A DNA stretch of 64,000 nucleotides. Source: Nocardioides conyzicola (GTDB lineage Bacteria > Actinomycetota > Actinomycetes > Propionibacteriales > Nocardioidaceae). Location: positions 1,210,133 to 1,274,132 of the forward strand of contig NZ_BAABKM010000002.1 in assembly GCF_039543825.1 (NCBI RefSeq), written 5' to 3'. Both the position numbers and the translations under genes were made by a program. Of this stretch, positions 26,586 through 38,196 are shown in pieces (the first letter of the stretch is position 1; every line of letters starts with the position of its first letter). Under the pieces are notes generated by a model, which saw only the letters and a program-made list of their open reading frames with translations, was not told where the DNA came from and searched no databases.

Positions 26586-27155
26586 TCACTGGATCTCGAG
26601 GACCAGGTCCTCACGGACCTTGATGCCGCTCTGGTCGGCCCGGTCGAGGAGGTCGGCGACGGCACCGTGCTCGGGCAGCTCGGCCGTCGGGTCGACGTCG
26701 AGCCACGGCCGCAGCACGAACGCGCGCTCGTGGGCCCGCGGGTGCGGGAGCCGGAGCGACTCCTCGTCGCTGCGGCGGTCGCCGACGACGATGAGGTCGA
26801 CGTCGAGGGTCCGCGGTGCGTTGCGGACCTCGCTGCGCTCGCGCTCGAACGCGTCCTCGATCGCCAGGGCGCGGTCCATCAGGCGCGAGGCGGCGAGCGT
26901 GGTGTCCATGAGCACGACGGCGTTGAGGTAGTTCTTCGCCTCGGCCGGGCTGTCGACCGGCTCGGTCTCGTAGACCGGCGAGACGCCGGTGATCCAGACG
27001 TCGGGCGTGTCCGCCAGCGCGTTGACCGCCCCCTGGAGGCTGGCCATCCGCTCCCCGAGGTTGGACCCGAGCGCCAGGACGGCACGCCGGATCGGTCGCA
27101 TCTCACCGGTCAACGTGTCGGTGTCGACGATGTTGGGGTTCGGGGTCTCAGTCAC
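26586..27155 (-). CDS. folK: 2-amino-4-hydroxy-6-hydroxymethyldihydropteridine pyrophosphokinase
   Basis: 189 aa. The GTG at 27155 overlaps the folB stop as GTGA and begins VTETPNPN. It transfers pyrophosphate from ATP to 6-hydroxymethyl-dihydropterin in folate synthesis. Visible HPPK signatures are VLALGSNLGERMASLQ, SPVYETEPV, the RTLDVDLIV block that holds the metal-binding Asp pair, and LPHPRAHERAFVL. It is the third fol gene of a translationally coupled run folP-folB-folK. Confidence 0.93.
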   Translation of the reverse strand: MTETPNPNIVDTDTLTGEMRPIRRAVLALGSNLGERMASLQGAVNALADTPDVWITGVSPVYETEPVDSPAEAKNYLNAVVLMDTTLAASRLMDRALAIEDAFERERSEVRNAPRTLDVDLIVVGDRRSDEESLRLPHPRAHERAFVLRPWLDVDPTAELPEHGAVADLLDRADQSGIKVREDLVLEIQ

Positions 27156-27517
27156 GGGCGGCCCTTCCGGGTGATCGTCAGCGCCACGTCCGAGAACGTC
27201 GCGTCGATGGGTGCGTTCGGCTTGTGGACCGTCACCCGCGCCCATTCAACACGGTCGTCCAAGAGACAGACGTCCGCGATCCGCTGGGCGAGGGTCTCGA
27301 TCAGGTCGACCGGGTCCTTCTCCACGGCGGCTTTCACCGAGGCCACGAGACTTCCGTAGTCGACCGTGTCCCGCAAGTCGTCGCTCGCCGCAGCGGGTGC
27401 GGTGTCGACGCCGAGGACCAGGTCGATGACGAAGACCTGCCCCTCGCGCTTCTCGAACTCGAAGACGCCGTGGTGACCGAAGCACTCGATCCCCAGGACG
27501 GCCAGCTCGTCGGTCAT
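27152..27517 (-). CDS. folB: Dihydroneopterin aldolase
   Basis: 121 aa from ATG 27517, whose ATGA overlaps the folP stop. It splits dihydroneopterin into 6-hydroxymethyl-dihydropterin and glycolaldehyde. Family marks are GIECFGHHGVFEFEKREGQ near the N-terminus, DTVDYGSL with the conserved Tyr, and IETLAQRIAD followed by VTVHKPNAPI. Length is normal for FolB. Confidence 0.93.
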   Translation of the reverse strand: MTDELAVLGIECFGHHGVFEFEKREGQVFVIDLVLGVDTAPAAASDDLRDTVDYGSLVASVKAAVEKDPVDLIETLAQRIADVCLLDDRVEWARVTVHKPNAPIDATFSDVALTITRKGRP

Positions 27518-28347
27518 TGCGTCGCCTCCACCTGGTCCAGCCGCTCCAGCACTCGGAGGGCGTCCTTCGCGGCGCGTACGTCGTGCACGCGCAGCCCCCA
27601 CACACCCTGCTGCGCGAGCAGCACGGTGAGAGCGGTGTTGGCGTGCTCCCGCTCCCCGACCGGCCGGGGCGACCCGTCGGAGGCCAGGAGCGTACCGAGG
27701 AACGACTTGCGGCTCGCCCCCACCAGCAGGCGGAACCCCAGGCCCTGGAGGGGGCCGAGGTCGCGAAGCAGCGCCCAGTTGTGCTCCGGGCGCTTCGCGA
27801 AGCCGAGGCCGGGGTCGAGCACGATCCGGTCCCCCTCGATGCCCGCGGCCAGCATCGCGTCGACCCGCGCCGCGAGCTCGTCGCGGACGGCCGTGACGAC
27901 CCCGCCGGGCCCGTCGTACACGGCGAAGTCGCGCATGTGGTCGGCATGGGCCCGCCAGTGCATGGCGACGTACGTCGTGCCGGCGCCGGCCACGACGGCG
28001 TACATCCGCGGGTCCGCGAGGCCGCCCGAGACGTCGTTGACGATGGTCGCCCCCGCGGAGATCGCCGCCTCGGCCACCTCGGAGCGCATGGTGTCGACCG
28101 ACACCGTCGCCCCGTCGGCGACCAGCGCACCGATCACGGGCACCACCCGGTCGAGCTCCTCGGTGACGAGGGGGCGGGTCGCGCCCGGACGGGTGGACTC
28201 GCCACCGATGTCGATGATGTCGGCGCCCGCGGCGACCAGCTCCCGCCCGTGGGCGATCGCGGCGTCCGCCTCCAGCCAGCGCCCGCCGTCGGAGAACGAG
28301 TCGGGCGTGACGTTGACGACGCCCATGAGCACCGGGGTCGTGACCAT
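27514..28347 (-). CDS. folP: Dihydropteroate synthase
   Basis: 277 aa from ATG 28347; the segment upstream in the same frame lies in the repeat region and is not protein-like. It condenses p-aminobenzoate with dihydropterin pyrophosphate. Motifs: MGVVNVTPDSFSDGG, DIIDIGGESTRPGA, SVDTMRSEVA, NDVSGG, LDPGLGFAKRPEHN, GASRKSFLG and GLRVHDVRA. These cover the pterin and pABA sites. It is the target of sulfonamides in other bacteria. The upstream folE gene is separated by 193 nt that contain a palindromic repeat. Confidence 0.95.
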   Translation of the reverse strand: MVTTPVLMGVVNVTPDSFSDGGRWLEADAAIAHGRELVAAGADIIDIGGESTRPGATRPLVTEELDRVVPVIGALVADGATVSVDTMRSEVAEAAISAGATIVNDVSGGLADPRMYAVVAGAGTTYVAMHWRAHADHMRDFAVYDGPGGVVTAVRDELAARVDAMLAAGIEGDRIVLDPGLGFAKRPEHNWALLRDLGPLQGLGFRLLVGASRKSFLGTLLASDGSPRPVGEREHANTALTVLLAQQGVWGLRVHDVRAAKDALRVLERLDQVEATQ

Positions 28348-28468
28348 GGCTCCGAGGCTAGGGCACGGCCTCGTGGGCCGGACTGGACACCCCACGGAGC
28401 CCCTCGACACCGACCCGCGCATCGGAGGCGCTCGGCTAGCGGCTCGCCGTACTCCTCGGGCACTTCGT

Positions 28469-28532
28469 GAGCTTCTCGGGCACTGCAATGCCCGAGAAGC
28501 TCAGGGATACCCGGTTAACCGGGTATCCCTGG
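28469..28532. repeat. Palindromic repeat element, copy A (downstream of folE)
   Basis: Two adjacent hairpins. The first has perfect 14-nt arms, GAGCTTCTCGGGCA (28469-28482) and TGCCCGAGAAGCTC (28489-28502), with loop CTGCAA. The second is a perfect 30-bp palindrome whose half is CAGGGATACCCGGTT (28502-28516), centred on TTAA. The palindrome lies 9 nt from the folE stop codon (28541-28543). The same unit, inverted on the map, lies at 36036-36129 behind ppa. The rest of the 193-nt folE-folP gap (28348-28468) shows a degenerate CTCGGGCACT direct repeat and nothing else recognisable. Confidence 0.85.
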
Positions 28533-28540
28533 GACGGCGA

Positions 28541-29158
28541 CTAGCGCCGGCTGTTGATCAGCGCGAACGCCTCGGCGCGGGTCGTGGAGTTGGAGCGCAT
28601 CGTGCCGCGCACGGCCGACGTGATGGTGCGGGCGCCGGCCTTCTTCACGCCCCGCATGGTCATGCAGAGGTGCTCGGCCTCGATCACGACGATGACGCCG
28701 CGGGCCTCGAGGAGGTCGACCAGCGCGTCGGCGACCTGGGTGGTCAGTCGCTCCTGCACCTGCGGCCGCTTGGCGTAGACGTCGACCAGCCGGGCGAGCT
28801 TGGAGATGCCGGTGATCTTGCCGGACGCCGCCGGGATGTAGCCGACGTGCGCCACGCCGGTGAAGGGCACCAGGTGGTGCTCGCACATCGACCACAGCTC
28901 GATGTCGCGGACCAGGACCATCTCGTCGTGACCGATGTCGAACGTCGTCGTGAGGACGTCCTCGGGGGTCATCCGGATCCCGGCCGTGACCTCGGCGTAC
29001 GCCCGCGCCACCCGGGCCGGGGTCTCCAGCAGGCCCTCGCGCTCGGGGTCCTCGCCGATGGCGATCAGCAGCTCGCGCACGGCGGCCTCCGCGCGCGGCT
29101 GGTCGAACGCCGGGATGTCCTCCGGGCGCCGCTCGTCGGGACGGATCGAGTCGGTCAT
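28541..29158 (-). CDS. folE: GTP cyclohydrolase I
   Basis: 205 aa from ATG 29158. It converts GTP to 7,8-dihydroneopterin triphosphate, the first step to folate. The zinc-binding and active-site segments are visible: [20 protein letters not shown], the [24 protein letters not shown] run in several parts, and [14 protein letters not shown] with the second zinc Cys. The start lies 16 nt after the ftsH stop, so the two genes are probably cotranscribed. A palindromic repeat element follows the stop. Confidence 0.96.
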   Translation of the reverse strand: MTDSIRPDERRPEDIPAFDQPRAEAAVRELLIAIGEDPEREGLLETPARVARAYAEVTAGIRMTPEDVLTTTFDIGHDEMVLVRDIELWSMCEHHLVPFTGVAHVGYIPAASGKITGISKLARLVDVYAKRPQVQERLTTQVADALVDLLEARGVIVVIEAEHLCMTMRGVKKAGARTITSAVRGTMRSNSTTRAEAFALINSRR

Positions 29159-29174
29159 CGGTTCAGTGCCGCCC

Positions 29175-31241
<2,067 letters not shown>

Positions 31242-31382
31242 AGGCTTCTCTCGACACGAGCTTGCCGCCCGACGGTCTGATGACCGCGTAGGCGCTCAAC
31301 TGAACTGATGACGGTACACACCGTCGCCAATGAGCATTCTCTCAGCAATCGGCCATTCGGGCGCATCGGACCTGATCCCCGG

Positions 31383-31934
31383 TCAGGAGTACACGTGGGG
31401 TGCCAGGGTGCCGATGTCACGCAGGTTGCGGTAGCGCTCGCGGTAGTCGAGGCCGTAGCCGACGACGAACTCGTTGGGGATGTCCCAACCGACGTACTTC
31501 ACGTCGACCTGCATCGTCAGCGCCTCGGGCTTGCGCAGCAGCGTGCAGATCTCGACGCTCGCGGGGGTGCGCGACGCGAGGTTGGCGGTCAGCCACGAGA
31601 GGGTGAGTCCGGTGTCGATGATCTCGTCGACGATGACCACGTGCCGGCCGGAGATGTCGGTGTCGAGGTCCTTGAGGATGCGGACGACGCCGCTGGACTT
31701 GGTGCCGGAGCCGTACGACGACACCGCCATCCAGTCCATCTCGAGGTGCCGGCTGAAGCTGCGGGCGAGGTCGGCCATCACCATCACCGCACCGCGGAGG
31801 ATGCCGACGATCAGCAGGTCCTTGCCCGCGTAGTCGGTCTCGATCTCGACCGCGAGCTCGCGCAGCCGCCCCTGGATCTGCTCCTCGGTGAAGAGAACGT
31901 TGACGAGGTCGTCCGGTACGTCGGCTGCGTCCAT
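31383..31934 (-). CDS. hpt: Hypoxanthine phosphoribosyltransferase
   Basis: 183 aa from ATG 31934, just after the tilS stop (31949). It salvages hypoxanthine and guanine to IMP and GMP using PRPP. The PRPP-binding signature HVVIVDEIIDTGLTLSWL is clear, with GILRGAVMVMADL and VDVKYVGWDIPNEFVVGYGLDY near the C-terminus. The tilS-hpt-ftsH order is conserved in many bacteria. Confidence 0.95.
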   Translation of the reverse strand: MDAADVPDDLVNVLFTEEQIQGRLRELAVEIETDYAGKDLLIVGILRGAVMVMADLARSFSRHLEMDWMAVSSYGSGTKSSGVVRILKDLDTDISGRHVVIVDEIIDTGLTLSWLTANLASRTPASVEICTLLRKPEALTMQVDVKYVGWDIPNEFVVGYGLDYRERYRNLRDIGTLAPHVYS

Positions 31935-31948
31935 GGGCGAGAGCCTAG

Positions 31949-32926
31949 TCAGCGGACCGGGTCGAGCTGCAGCCGACCATCGCTCCGCGAGCACCGGACC
32001 GGCCCGGGCAGGTCGACCCAGCGCTGGCCGTGCCAGTCGGTGAGCAGCGCGTCCATGGCCGTGACGTGCTCGTAGAAGAGCTCCGAGGCGGGCGCACCGG
32101 CGTCCAGGGCGGCGAGCCGCAGCACCCGGTGCCGGATCGGCGTGGGCCGGCCGGCGAGCCCGGCGACCGGGAGTGCGCCGTCGGCCGACCGGAGCTCGGC
32201 GTACGCCGTCTCCGCGAGGTCGTCGAGGTAGTCCATGTCGCTGCGGAGCTGGTCGGCGGTGCGGGCGAGGGTGCTCGCGACGCCGGGTCCGAGCTGCTCC
32301 TCCAGCAGCGGCAGCACGGTGTGCCGCACCCGCGCCCGGGTGTACGCCGGGTCCTCGTTGTGCGGGTCGTCCCAGGTCTCGAGGCCCTCGACCAGGCAGG
32401 CCGTGACCGTGTCGGCCCGGCCGACGTCGAGGAGCGGGCGGACGAACCGGTCGTAGCCCCGCCGCATGCCGGCCAGCGAGCGACCGCCGGAGCCCCGGGC
32501 GAGCCCGAGCAGGACGGTCTCGGCCTGGTCGTCGCGGGTGTGGCCGAGCAGCACCGCGGCGGCGTCGAAGCGCTCGCCGACCTCCTCCAGGACGGCGTAC
32601 CGCGCGCGGCGGGCGGCGGCCTCCGGTCCCAGGCCACCACCCTCCACGTGGACCCGGGCGTTGAGCGTCTCGTCCGCGCCGATCGCCGCCATCCGGGCGA
32701 CCAGGGCCGCGGCCCGGTCGGCCGACCCGTCCTGGAGGTCGTGGTCGACGGTCGCCCCGATCACGTGCCAGCCGGCCTTGCGCCCCTCGAACACGGTGGC
32801 GGCCAGCAGCGCCGTCGAGTCCGGGCCGCCGGAGCAGGCGACGACGACGGTCCGTCCCGGCGCGACGTCGGCGAGCGCTCGGCGTACGCCGAGACGGACG
32901 GCGGCGACGGCCGGGTGGAGAGTCAT
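31949..32926 (-). CDS. tilS: tRNA(Ile)-lysidine synthase
   Basis: 325 aa from ATG 32926. It modifies C34 of the CAU-anticodon tRNA-Ile with lysine so that it reads AUA. The PP-loop VVVACSGGPDSTALLA (about residues 27-42) binds ATP; GHTRDDQAETVLLGLARG and RGYDRFVRPLLDV are also typical. The length fits the short actinobacterial form that lacks the full C-terminal extension. It follows the metalloprotease gene by 7 nt and precedes hpt. Confidence 0.95.
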   Translation of the reverse strand: MTLHPAVAAVRLGVRRALADVAPGRTVVVACSGGPDSTALLAATVFEGRKAGWHVIGATVDHDLQDGSADRAAALVARMAAIGADETLNARVHVEGGGLGPEAAARRARYAVLEEVGERFDAAAVLLGHTRDDQAETVLLGLARGSGGRSLAGMRRGYDRFVRPLLDVGRADTVTACLVEGLETWDDPHNEDPAYTRARVRHTVLPLLEEQLGPGVASTLARTADQLRSDMDYLDDLAETAYAELRSADGALPVAGLAGRPTPIRHRVLRLAALDAGAPASELFYEHVTAMDALLTDWHGQRWVDLPGPVRCSRSDGRLQLDPVR

Positions 32927-32933
32927 GCGGTCC

Positions 32934-33971
32934 TCAGAGGACCCGGGAGATCCAGGCGGCGGGGTCGGCGATCTCGGCCTTGGTGGGGAGGTTGTCGGGA
33001 CGCTCCCAGACGGCGTTGAACTCGTCCATCCCGGCCTTGTCGACCACGGCGCGGACGAAGATCGCGCCGTCGCGGTACTGCGCCATCTTGGCGTCGAGGC
33101 CGAGCACGCGGCGCAGGGTGCGGTCGAGGACGCCGACGCCCTTGCGGCGCTTGGTGAACTTCCTGCGGATGTCGCCGACGGTCGGGATCACGCTCGGCCC
33201 GACGCCGTCCATGACGACGTCGGCGTGGCCCTCGAGCAGGGACATGACGCCGGTGACGCGGTCGACGATCTCCTTCTGCTCGGGGGTGCTGACGACGTCG
33301 AGCAGGCTGCCGCCGCGGGCGCCGCCCTTGAGTGCCGCGGCGATCTTGCCGAGCCCCTCGTCGAGCAACCCGGAGGGTTCGATGCTGTCCGCGATGCCGT
33401 GCATCTCGCCGAGCAGGTGGTCGGCCAGCCACGGCGTCGCGGTGAACTGCACCCGGTGGGTCTCCTCGTGCAGGCACACCCAGAGCCGGAAGTCGTGCGG
33501 GTCGACCTCGAGCTCGCGCTCCACGTGGACGATGTTGGGCGCGACGAGCAGCAGCCGGCCCGACGGCGCGAAGAACGGGTCGAACTGGCCCAGCACCTTG
33601 CCGGCCAGGAACCCGAGCAGGCCGCCGACCTCGGCGCCGGTGATCCGGGAGCCGACGGCGTGCGCGACCCGCGACGGCGTCTTGTCCCCGGTGAGCTTGT
33701 CGACGATCGGGGCGAGGATGGTCGCGAACCCGTCGGCGTTGGCCTGCACCCAGCCGGCCCGGTCGACGACCACGATCGGGGCGGTGTTGGCGGCCGCCTC
33801 CAGCCCGGTGAACTCACGCACCAGGCCGGTCGAGCGGTTGGCGCCGTCGCGGAGCTCCTCCACGACCGCCGCGGCCTCGGTCCAGGTGACGGACGGGCCG
33901 TCGCCGGCCAGCCGGGAGCCGATGGAGACGGCGAGGTCCCAGTCGACCATGCCCGAGCGCGGGTTTGTCAT
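32934..33971 (-). CDS. Zinc-dependent metalloprotease, DUF2342 / F420-biosynthesis-associated family
   Basis: 345 aa from ATG 33971. The central motif [13 protein letters not shown] holds an HExxH zinc site; other family blocks are [47 protein letters not shown] and [29 protein letters not shown] in several parts. This family regularly lies between dacB and tilS in actinobacteria. Its substrate is unknown; the old association name with coenzyme F420 reflects an annotation history, not a shown role. It is cotranscribed with tilS by spacing. Confidence 0.88.
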   Translation of the reverse strand: MTNPRSGMVDWDLAVSIGSRLAGDGPSVTWTEAAAVVEELRDGANRSTGLVREFTGLEAAANTAPIVVVDRAGWVQANADGFATILAPIVDKLTGDKTPSRVAHAVGSRITGAEVGGLLGFLAGKVLGQFDPFFAPSGRLLLVAPNIVHVERELEVDPHDFRLWVCLHEETHRVQFTATPWLADHLLGEMHGIADSIEPSGLLDEGLGKIAAALKGGARGGSLLDVVSTPEQKEIVDRVTGVMSLLEGHADVVMDGVGPSVIPTVGDIRRKFTKRRKGVGVLDRTLRRVLGLDAKMAQYRDGAIFVRAVVDKAGMDEFNAVWERPDNLPTKAEIADPAAWISRVL

Positions 33972-34000
33972 GCGGAGACCGTACTCGCGGCGTCCAACGC

Positions 34001-35413
34001 CTACGCCGCGCAGCGACAGGCCGCGAGAGCCGACGCGATGTCGTCGAGGGCGGCCCGCGCGTCGAGGGTGTCGAGCAGCGCGATGTGGTCGGCGAGCACG
34101 GCGAAGACCATCGGCGTGCCCGTGCGGTCGGTCACCGTGCCGGCGAGGCCGCTGACGCCGGTGAGGGTGCCGGTCTTGGCCCGGACGCTCCCCCTCCCCT
34201 CCTTGTCGGAGCTCTCGGTGAACCGCTCCGAGAGCGAGCCGTTGAAGCCGGCGACGGGCAGACCGGTCAGCACCGGGCGCAGCGTCGGGTGCTCCGCCGA
34301 GCCCGCGGCGTCGAGCACGGCGGTGAGCGTGGCGGGGGCGAGCCGGTTGTCGCGGGACAGCCCGCTGCCGTCGTACGTCCTCGCGCCGGAGGTGGGGACC
34401 CCCAGCCCGGTGACGGTGTCCAGGACGGCCGCGGCGCCGCCGGTGAAGCTGGCGTCGGCGCCCGTGGCGAGGGCGACCTGGCGGGCGAGCACCTCGGCGG
34501 CCTCGTTGTCGCTGGTGAGCAGGGTGTGCTCGACGATCTGGGAGAGCGGGGGACTGGTGACCCGCGCGAGCTCGGCGGCGGCGGGGTCGGCCGTCTGCGG
34601 CGTCGGCACACCCACGACCTCGATGCCGGCGCGGGTGAGCGCCGCGGCGAACACCGTCGCCGCGGCCTGGGCCGGGTCGTCCACCCGGCCGTCGCCGTCG
34701 GCCGGCCGGCCCTCGTCAACCCAGAGCGACTGGATCGGTGCGACCACGCCGTCGGGGATGTAGGAGTCGGGCCAGTGCGGGCTGACGTCGGGGCCGGTGA
34801 ACAGCGACGCGTCGTACCCGAGCCGGATCCGGGTGGTCCCGCTGGCGCTGAGCTGGGCGGCAGTCGCCCGGGCGAGGGTCTGGACGTCGGCCGGCCGCGG
34901 GTAGTCGTCCGGCTTCGGGCGGCTCGCCGACAGCAACGGGTCTCCCCCGCCGACGAGCACGATCCGCCGCGGCCCGGCGGAGACGACGGTGGTCGCGAAG
35001 GTCTGGTCCGGGCCCATGGTGTCGAGGGCGGCCGTGGCGGTGAGCAGCTTGAGGGTCGACGCGGGGACCGCGCCACCGCTGCCGCGGGCGAGCAGCGAGG
35101 TGCCGTCGAGCCCGGTGACGACCGCCAGCACGTGCGAGCCGAGGTCGTCGTCCTTCAGCAGGGGCGCGAGCGCGCGGCGTACCTTCGCCGGATCGGCGGT
35201 GCCGGTCGCCGCGACGGCGACCGGGCTGGGGTCGGTCAGCGGCGGCAGCTCGAGCCCGGCCGGCGCGGCGACCTGCTCCGGTTCCTCGGACGGATCGGGC
35301 TGGTCGCGGTCGACCCAGTACGCCGTACCTGCGCCCCCCAGAAGCGCCAGCACGACGATCACCGGGAGCCAGAACGCGAGGCGCGAGCCGTGGCGTGCGT
35401 CACGTCGGCCCAC
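34001..35413 (-). CDS. dacB: D-alanyl-D-alanine carboxypeptidase/endopeptidase (PBP4, class C PBP)
   Basis: 470 aa. GTG 35413 is chosen because AAGGGG lies just upstream; a TTG at 35491 would run into the ppa promoter. One membrane anchor ([19 protein letters not shown]) leads to an extracytoplasmic PBP4 domain (PF02113). The three active-site motifs are present: PASTLK with Ser119 and Lys122, SDN at 301-303, and KTG at 413-415. It trims or cuts peptidoglycan cross-links. The gene is divergent from ppa and starts the dacB-metalloprotease-tilS-hpt run. Confidence 0.92.
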   Translation of the reverse strand: MGRRDARHGSRLAFWLPVIVVLALLGGAGTAYWVDRDQPDPSEEPEQVAAPAGLELPPLTDPSPVAVAATGTADPAKVRRALAPLLKDDDLGSHVLAVVTGLDGTSLLARGSGGAVPASTLKLLTATAALDTMGPDQTFATTVVSAGPRRIVLVGGGDPLLSASRPKPDDYPRPADVQTLARATAAQLSASGTTRIRLGYDASLFTGPDVSPHWPDSYIPDGVVAPIQSLWVDEGRPADGDGRVDDPAQAAATVFAAALTRAGIEVVGVPTPQTADPAAAELARVTSPPLSQIVEHTLLTSDNEAAEVLARQVALATGADASFTGGAAAVLDTVTGLGVPTSGARTYDGSGLSRDNRLAPATLTAVLDAAGSAEHPTLRPVLTGLPVAGFNGSLSERFTESSDKEGRGSVRAKTGTLTGVSGLAGTVTDRTGTPMVFAVLADHIALLDTLDARAALDDIASALAACRCAA

Positions 35414-35512
35414 TTCTCGCCCCTTCCCGACTCCACGTTTGGCGCCATTGTGCGCGAGACTGGTCCGGGCCCGCGGGGCGGGCCTACCCAAGACTTAGTT
35501 GTTGGCCTGACG

Positions 35513-36028
35513 ATGGCGGAGGATGACGTGCTCGAGTTCGACGTGCTGGTGGAGATCCCCAAGGGTGAGCGCAACAAGTACGAGGTCGACCACGAGTCGG
35601 GCCGGCTGCGCCTGGACCGCACGCTCTTCACGTCGACGGCGTACCCCGCCGACTACGGCTTCATCGAGGAGACCCTCGGCCAGGACGGCGACCCGCTCGA
35701 CGCGCTCGTGATCCTGCAGCAGCCGACCTTCCCCGGGTGCCTGATCCGCTGCCGCGCGATCGGCATGTTCCGGATGACCGACGAGGCCGGCGGCGACGAC
35801 AAGGTCCTCTGCGTCCCCGCCCAGGACCCGCGCCTGGAGCACCTGCGCGACATCTCGCACGTGTCGAAGTTCGACCGCCTCGAGATCCAGCACTTCTTCG
35901 AGGTCTACAAGGACCTCGAGCCCGGCAAGTCCGTCGAGGGCGCCGAGTGGGTCGGCCGGACCGAGGCCGAGGCCGAGGTCGTGGCCTCCTTCGAGCGCGC
36001 CAAGTCCGAGGGTTACACGACGCACTGA
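35513..36028 (+). CDS. ppa: Inorganic pyrophosphatase
   Basis: 171 aa from ATG 35513. Family I soluble pyrophosphatase that hydrolyses PPi to two phosphates. The signature [37 protein letters not shown] with the metal-binding aspartates, and [23 protein letters not shown] in parts are all present. No good ribosome site precedes the ATG; TTAGTT at 35495-35500 could be a -10 close to the start. The palindromic repeat element begins 8 nt after the stop. Confidence 0.96.
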   Translation: MAEDDVLEFDVLVEIPKGERNKYEVDHESGRLRLDRTLFTSTAYPADYGFIEETLGQDGDPLDALVILQQPTFPGCLIRCRAIGMFRMTDEAGGDDKVLCVPAQDPRLEHLRDISHVSKFDRLEIQHFFEVYKDLEPGKSVEGAEWVGRTEAEAEVVASFERAKSEGYTTH

Positions 36029-36035
36029 GCCGCTC

Positions 36036-36129
36036 CCAGGGATACCCGGTTAACCGGGTATCCCTGAACTTCTATGGCATTGCAGTGCCTGAGAAGTTCG
36101 AGATTCCCCGGTAGACCGGGGATTCCTGG
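36036..36129. repeat. Palindromic repeat element, copy B (downstream of ppa)
   Basis: Three consecutive hairpins. The first, 36037-36066, is the identical 30-bp palindrome found behind folE (half CAGGGATACCCGGTT). The second has arms GAACTTCTATGGCA (36066-36079) and TGCCTGAGAAGTTC (36086-36099), two mismatches, loop TTGCAG, which is the reverse complement of the loop in copy A. The third, GATTCCCCGGT-AG-ACCGGGGATTC (about 36102-36125), is a diverged version of the first. The element lies between the convergent ppa and acyl-CoA oxidase genes and could also terminate transcription. Confidence 0.85.
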
Positions 36130-36149
36130 GACAGGTGTGACTGCTGTGA

Positions 36150-38150
36150 CTATCCCACCAGGTCCGGCGACCGCAGCATCGCGTCGGGGACACCCCAGGC
36201 GTCGACCAGGTCGACGGCGATGGGGCGGATCTTGCGGCACAGGGAGTTCACCTCGCGGCTGATCGCCTTGGACCGCTGCACGGTGAGCCGGCCGTGCTCC
36301 ATGAACCACGCCCGGTCCGCCTCGATGGTGGACAGCGCGAAGAGGTCGCAGAGCAGGCCGAGCGCGACCCGGTTGCCCTCGGGCGCATCGGCGGGCAGGT
36401 CGCGGAGGCGCTCGACGAACGCCTCGAGGACGAGTCGCTCGACGTGCGCGTTGGCGGCACCGATGACGTGGTCCTGGACCTCGGAGAAGACGACGCCCGG
36501 GTTGAGCTTGCGGTCGATCCCGCGCTTGAGCCGGCGCGCGACGCCGGAGAGCATGTGCTCCTCGCGGAAGCGCAGCATGGCGAGCTGGTACTCCGAGTCG
36601 AGGAGACCGGCCTCCTGGTCCCACTCGTCGCCGCCGGGCAGCAGGTCCTTGACGCGTTCGAAGAGCTTGTGGGCCGACGTCCGCTCGATCACGGTCTCGA
36701 CGGCGAGGTTGGTGACGAAGCGGACCATGCCGAGCTGGTCCATGTCCTCGAACTCGCTCGCGTAGTCGGTCAGCAGCCCCTTGGCGACGAGCTGGAGCAG
36801 CACGTGGTTGTCGCCCTCGAACGTCGTGAAGATGTCGCTGTCGGCCTTCAGCGCGGCGAACCGGTTGACCGCGAGGTAGCCGGCCCCGCCACAGGCCTCC
36901 CGGCACTCCTGGATCGTGCGGGTCGCGTGCCACGTGCCGAGCGCCTTGGTCCCGGCCGCCCGCCCCTCGAGCTCACGGCGGGCGATCTCGCTCTCGCCCT
37001 CGGTCGACTCGGACGAGAGGACGTCGTGCAGCTGCGTGCGTACGACGTCCTGCGCGAAGTGCAGCGCGTACGTGCGGGCGATCAGCGGCAGCAGCCGCCG
37101 CTGGTGCATGCCGTAGTCGAGGAGCAGCTGCTCCTCGGTGTCCGAGGCGGCCTCGAACTGACGACGGCGTACGGCGTACTTCGTGGCGATCGCGAGCGCC
37201 ACCTTGCTCGCGTTGATGCCGGCGCCGCCGACGCAGACCCGGCCCTGGACGAGCGTGCCGAGCATCGTGAAGAAGCGGCGGTTGGGGTTGTCGATCGAGC
37301 TCGAGTAGACGCCCTCCGGCGAGACGTCGGCGAACCGGTTGAGCAGCGCCTCGCGCGGGACCCGCACGCCGTCGAACCAGAGCCGACCGTTGTCGACGCC
37401 GTTGAGGCCCATCTTGCGGCCGTCGTCCTCGACCCGGACGCCGTCCAGCACCGTGGTGCCCTTGCGGATCGGGACCACGAAGGCGTGCACGCCCTCGGAC
37501 GTGCCGCCGACCTCGAGCTGGGCGAAGACGACCGCGAGCTCGGCGTGCTTGGCCGCGTTGCCGATGTAGTCCTTGCGCGCCTGGTCGCCGTGCGTCGTGA
37601 TCACGAACTCCTGGGTCGCGACGTCGTACGTCGCCACCGTGCCGAGCGCCTGCACGTTGGACCCGTGGCCGGTCTCGGTCATCGCGAAGCAGCCCATCAG
37701 CTTGCCGGTGACGAGGTCCTGCAGGTACGCGTCGTGGTGCGCCTTCGTGCCGAGCTGGAGGATCGCGCCGCCGAACAGCCCGAACTGCACCCCGACCTTG
37801 ACCAGCACCGACAGGTCGCCGAAGGCGAGCGTCTCGAAGGCCGCGATGGAGGCGCCGATGTCGCCGCCGCCGCCGTACTCCTGGGGGAAGCCCATCCCGG
37901 TCTGCCCGGTCGCCGCCATCTCCACGACGATGTCGCGGACGCGCTCGCGGAAGTCGTCGATGCCGAGCTCGTCGGCCTCGTCCAGGACGGAGGCGTACTC
38001 CGCGAGGTTGGTGCGCACCAGGTTGCGGACCTCGGCGTACGTGCCGTCGAGGAGCCCGGTCAGTGCCGGTACGTCGACCTCGGGCTGGACGTAGCCGGGC
38101 GCGCTCACGGGGACGGCGGTGTCGGTGGCCATGTCCCGAGGACTACCCAT
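36150..38150 (-). CDS. Acyl-CoA dehydrogenase / acyl-CoA oxidase family protein
   Basis: 666 aa from ATG 38150; ATG 38132 is an alternative. FAD-dependent oxidation of acyl-CoA to enoyl-CoA in beta-oxidation. The N-terminal and middle domains show MGFPQEYGGGGDIGASIAAFE, CFAMTETGHGSNVQALGT and DGVRVPREALLNRFADV; the catalytic Glu lies in FTTFEGDNHVLLQL. The C-terminal part (LSTIEADRAWFMEHGRL ... LVDAWGVPDAML) matches the acyl-CoA oxidase C-terminal domain, and the length also fits oxidases rather than 380-aa dehydrogenases. Whether oxygen or an electron-transfer flavoprotein is the acceptor cannot be told. Confidence 0.88.
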   Translation of the reverse strand: MGSPRDMATDTAVPVSAPGYVQPEVDVPALTGLLDGTYAEVRNLVRTNLAEYASVLDEADELGIDDFRERVRDIVVEMAATGQTGMGFPQEYGGGGDIGASIAAFETLAFGDLSVLVKVGVQFGLFGGAILQLGTKAHHDAYLQDLVTGKLMGCFAMTETGHGSNVQALGTVATYDVATQEFVITTHGDQARKDYIGNAAKHAELAVVFAQLEVGGTSEGVHAFVVPIRKGTTVLDGVRVEDDGRKMGLNGVDNGRLWFDGVRVPREALLNRFADVSPEGVYSSSIDNPNRRFFTMLGTLVQGRVCVGGAGINASKVALAIATKYAVRRRQFEAASDTEEQLLLDYGMHQRRLLPLIARTYALHFAQDVVRTQLHDVLSSESTEGESEIARRELEGRAAGTKALGTWHATRTIQECREACGGAGYLAVNRFAALKADSDIFTTFEGDNHVLLQLVAKGLLTDYASEFEDMDQLGMVRFVTNLAVETVIERTSAHKLFERVKDLLPGGDEWDQEAGLLDSEYQLAMLRFREEHMLSGVARRLKRGIDRKLNPGVVFSEVQDHVIGAANAHVERLVLEAFVERLRDLPADAPEGNRVALGLLCDLFALSTIEADRAWFMEHGRLTVQRSKAISREVNSLCRKIRPIAVDLVDAWGVPDAMLRSPDLVG

Positions 38151-38196
38151 CGGGGATCGGCTTCAAGCGGTGATCTGGACCTCTCCGGCCCGTCGA

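Noticed and set aside
28348..28540. The folE-folP gap considered as a riboswitch or small RNA gene
   Set aside because: No folate-type riboswitch core was seen; the paired hairpins are explained by the repeat element also found behind ppa.
33965..35512. In-frame upstream extension of ppa
   Set aside because: It is the antisense reading of dacB. The conserved pyrophosphatase begins at 35513.
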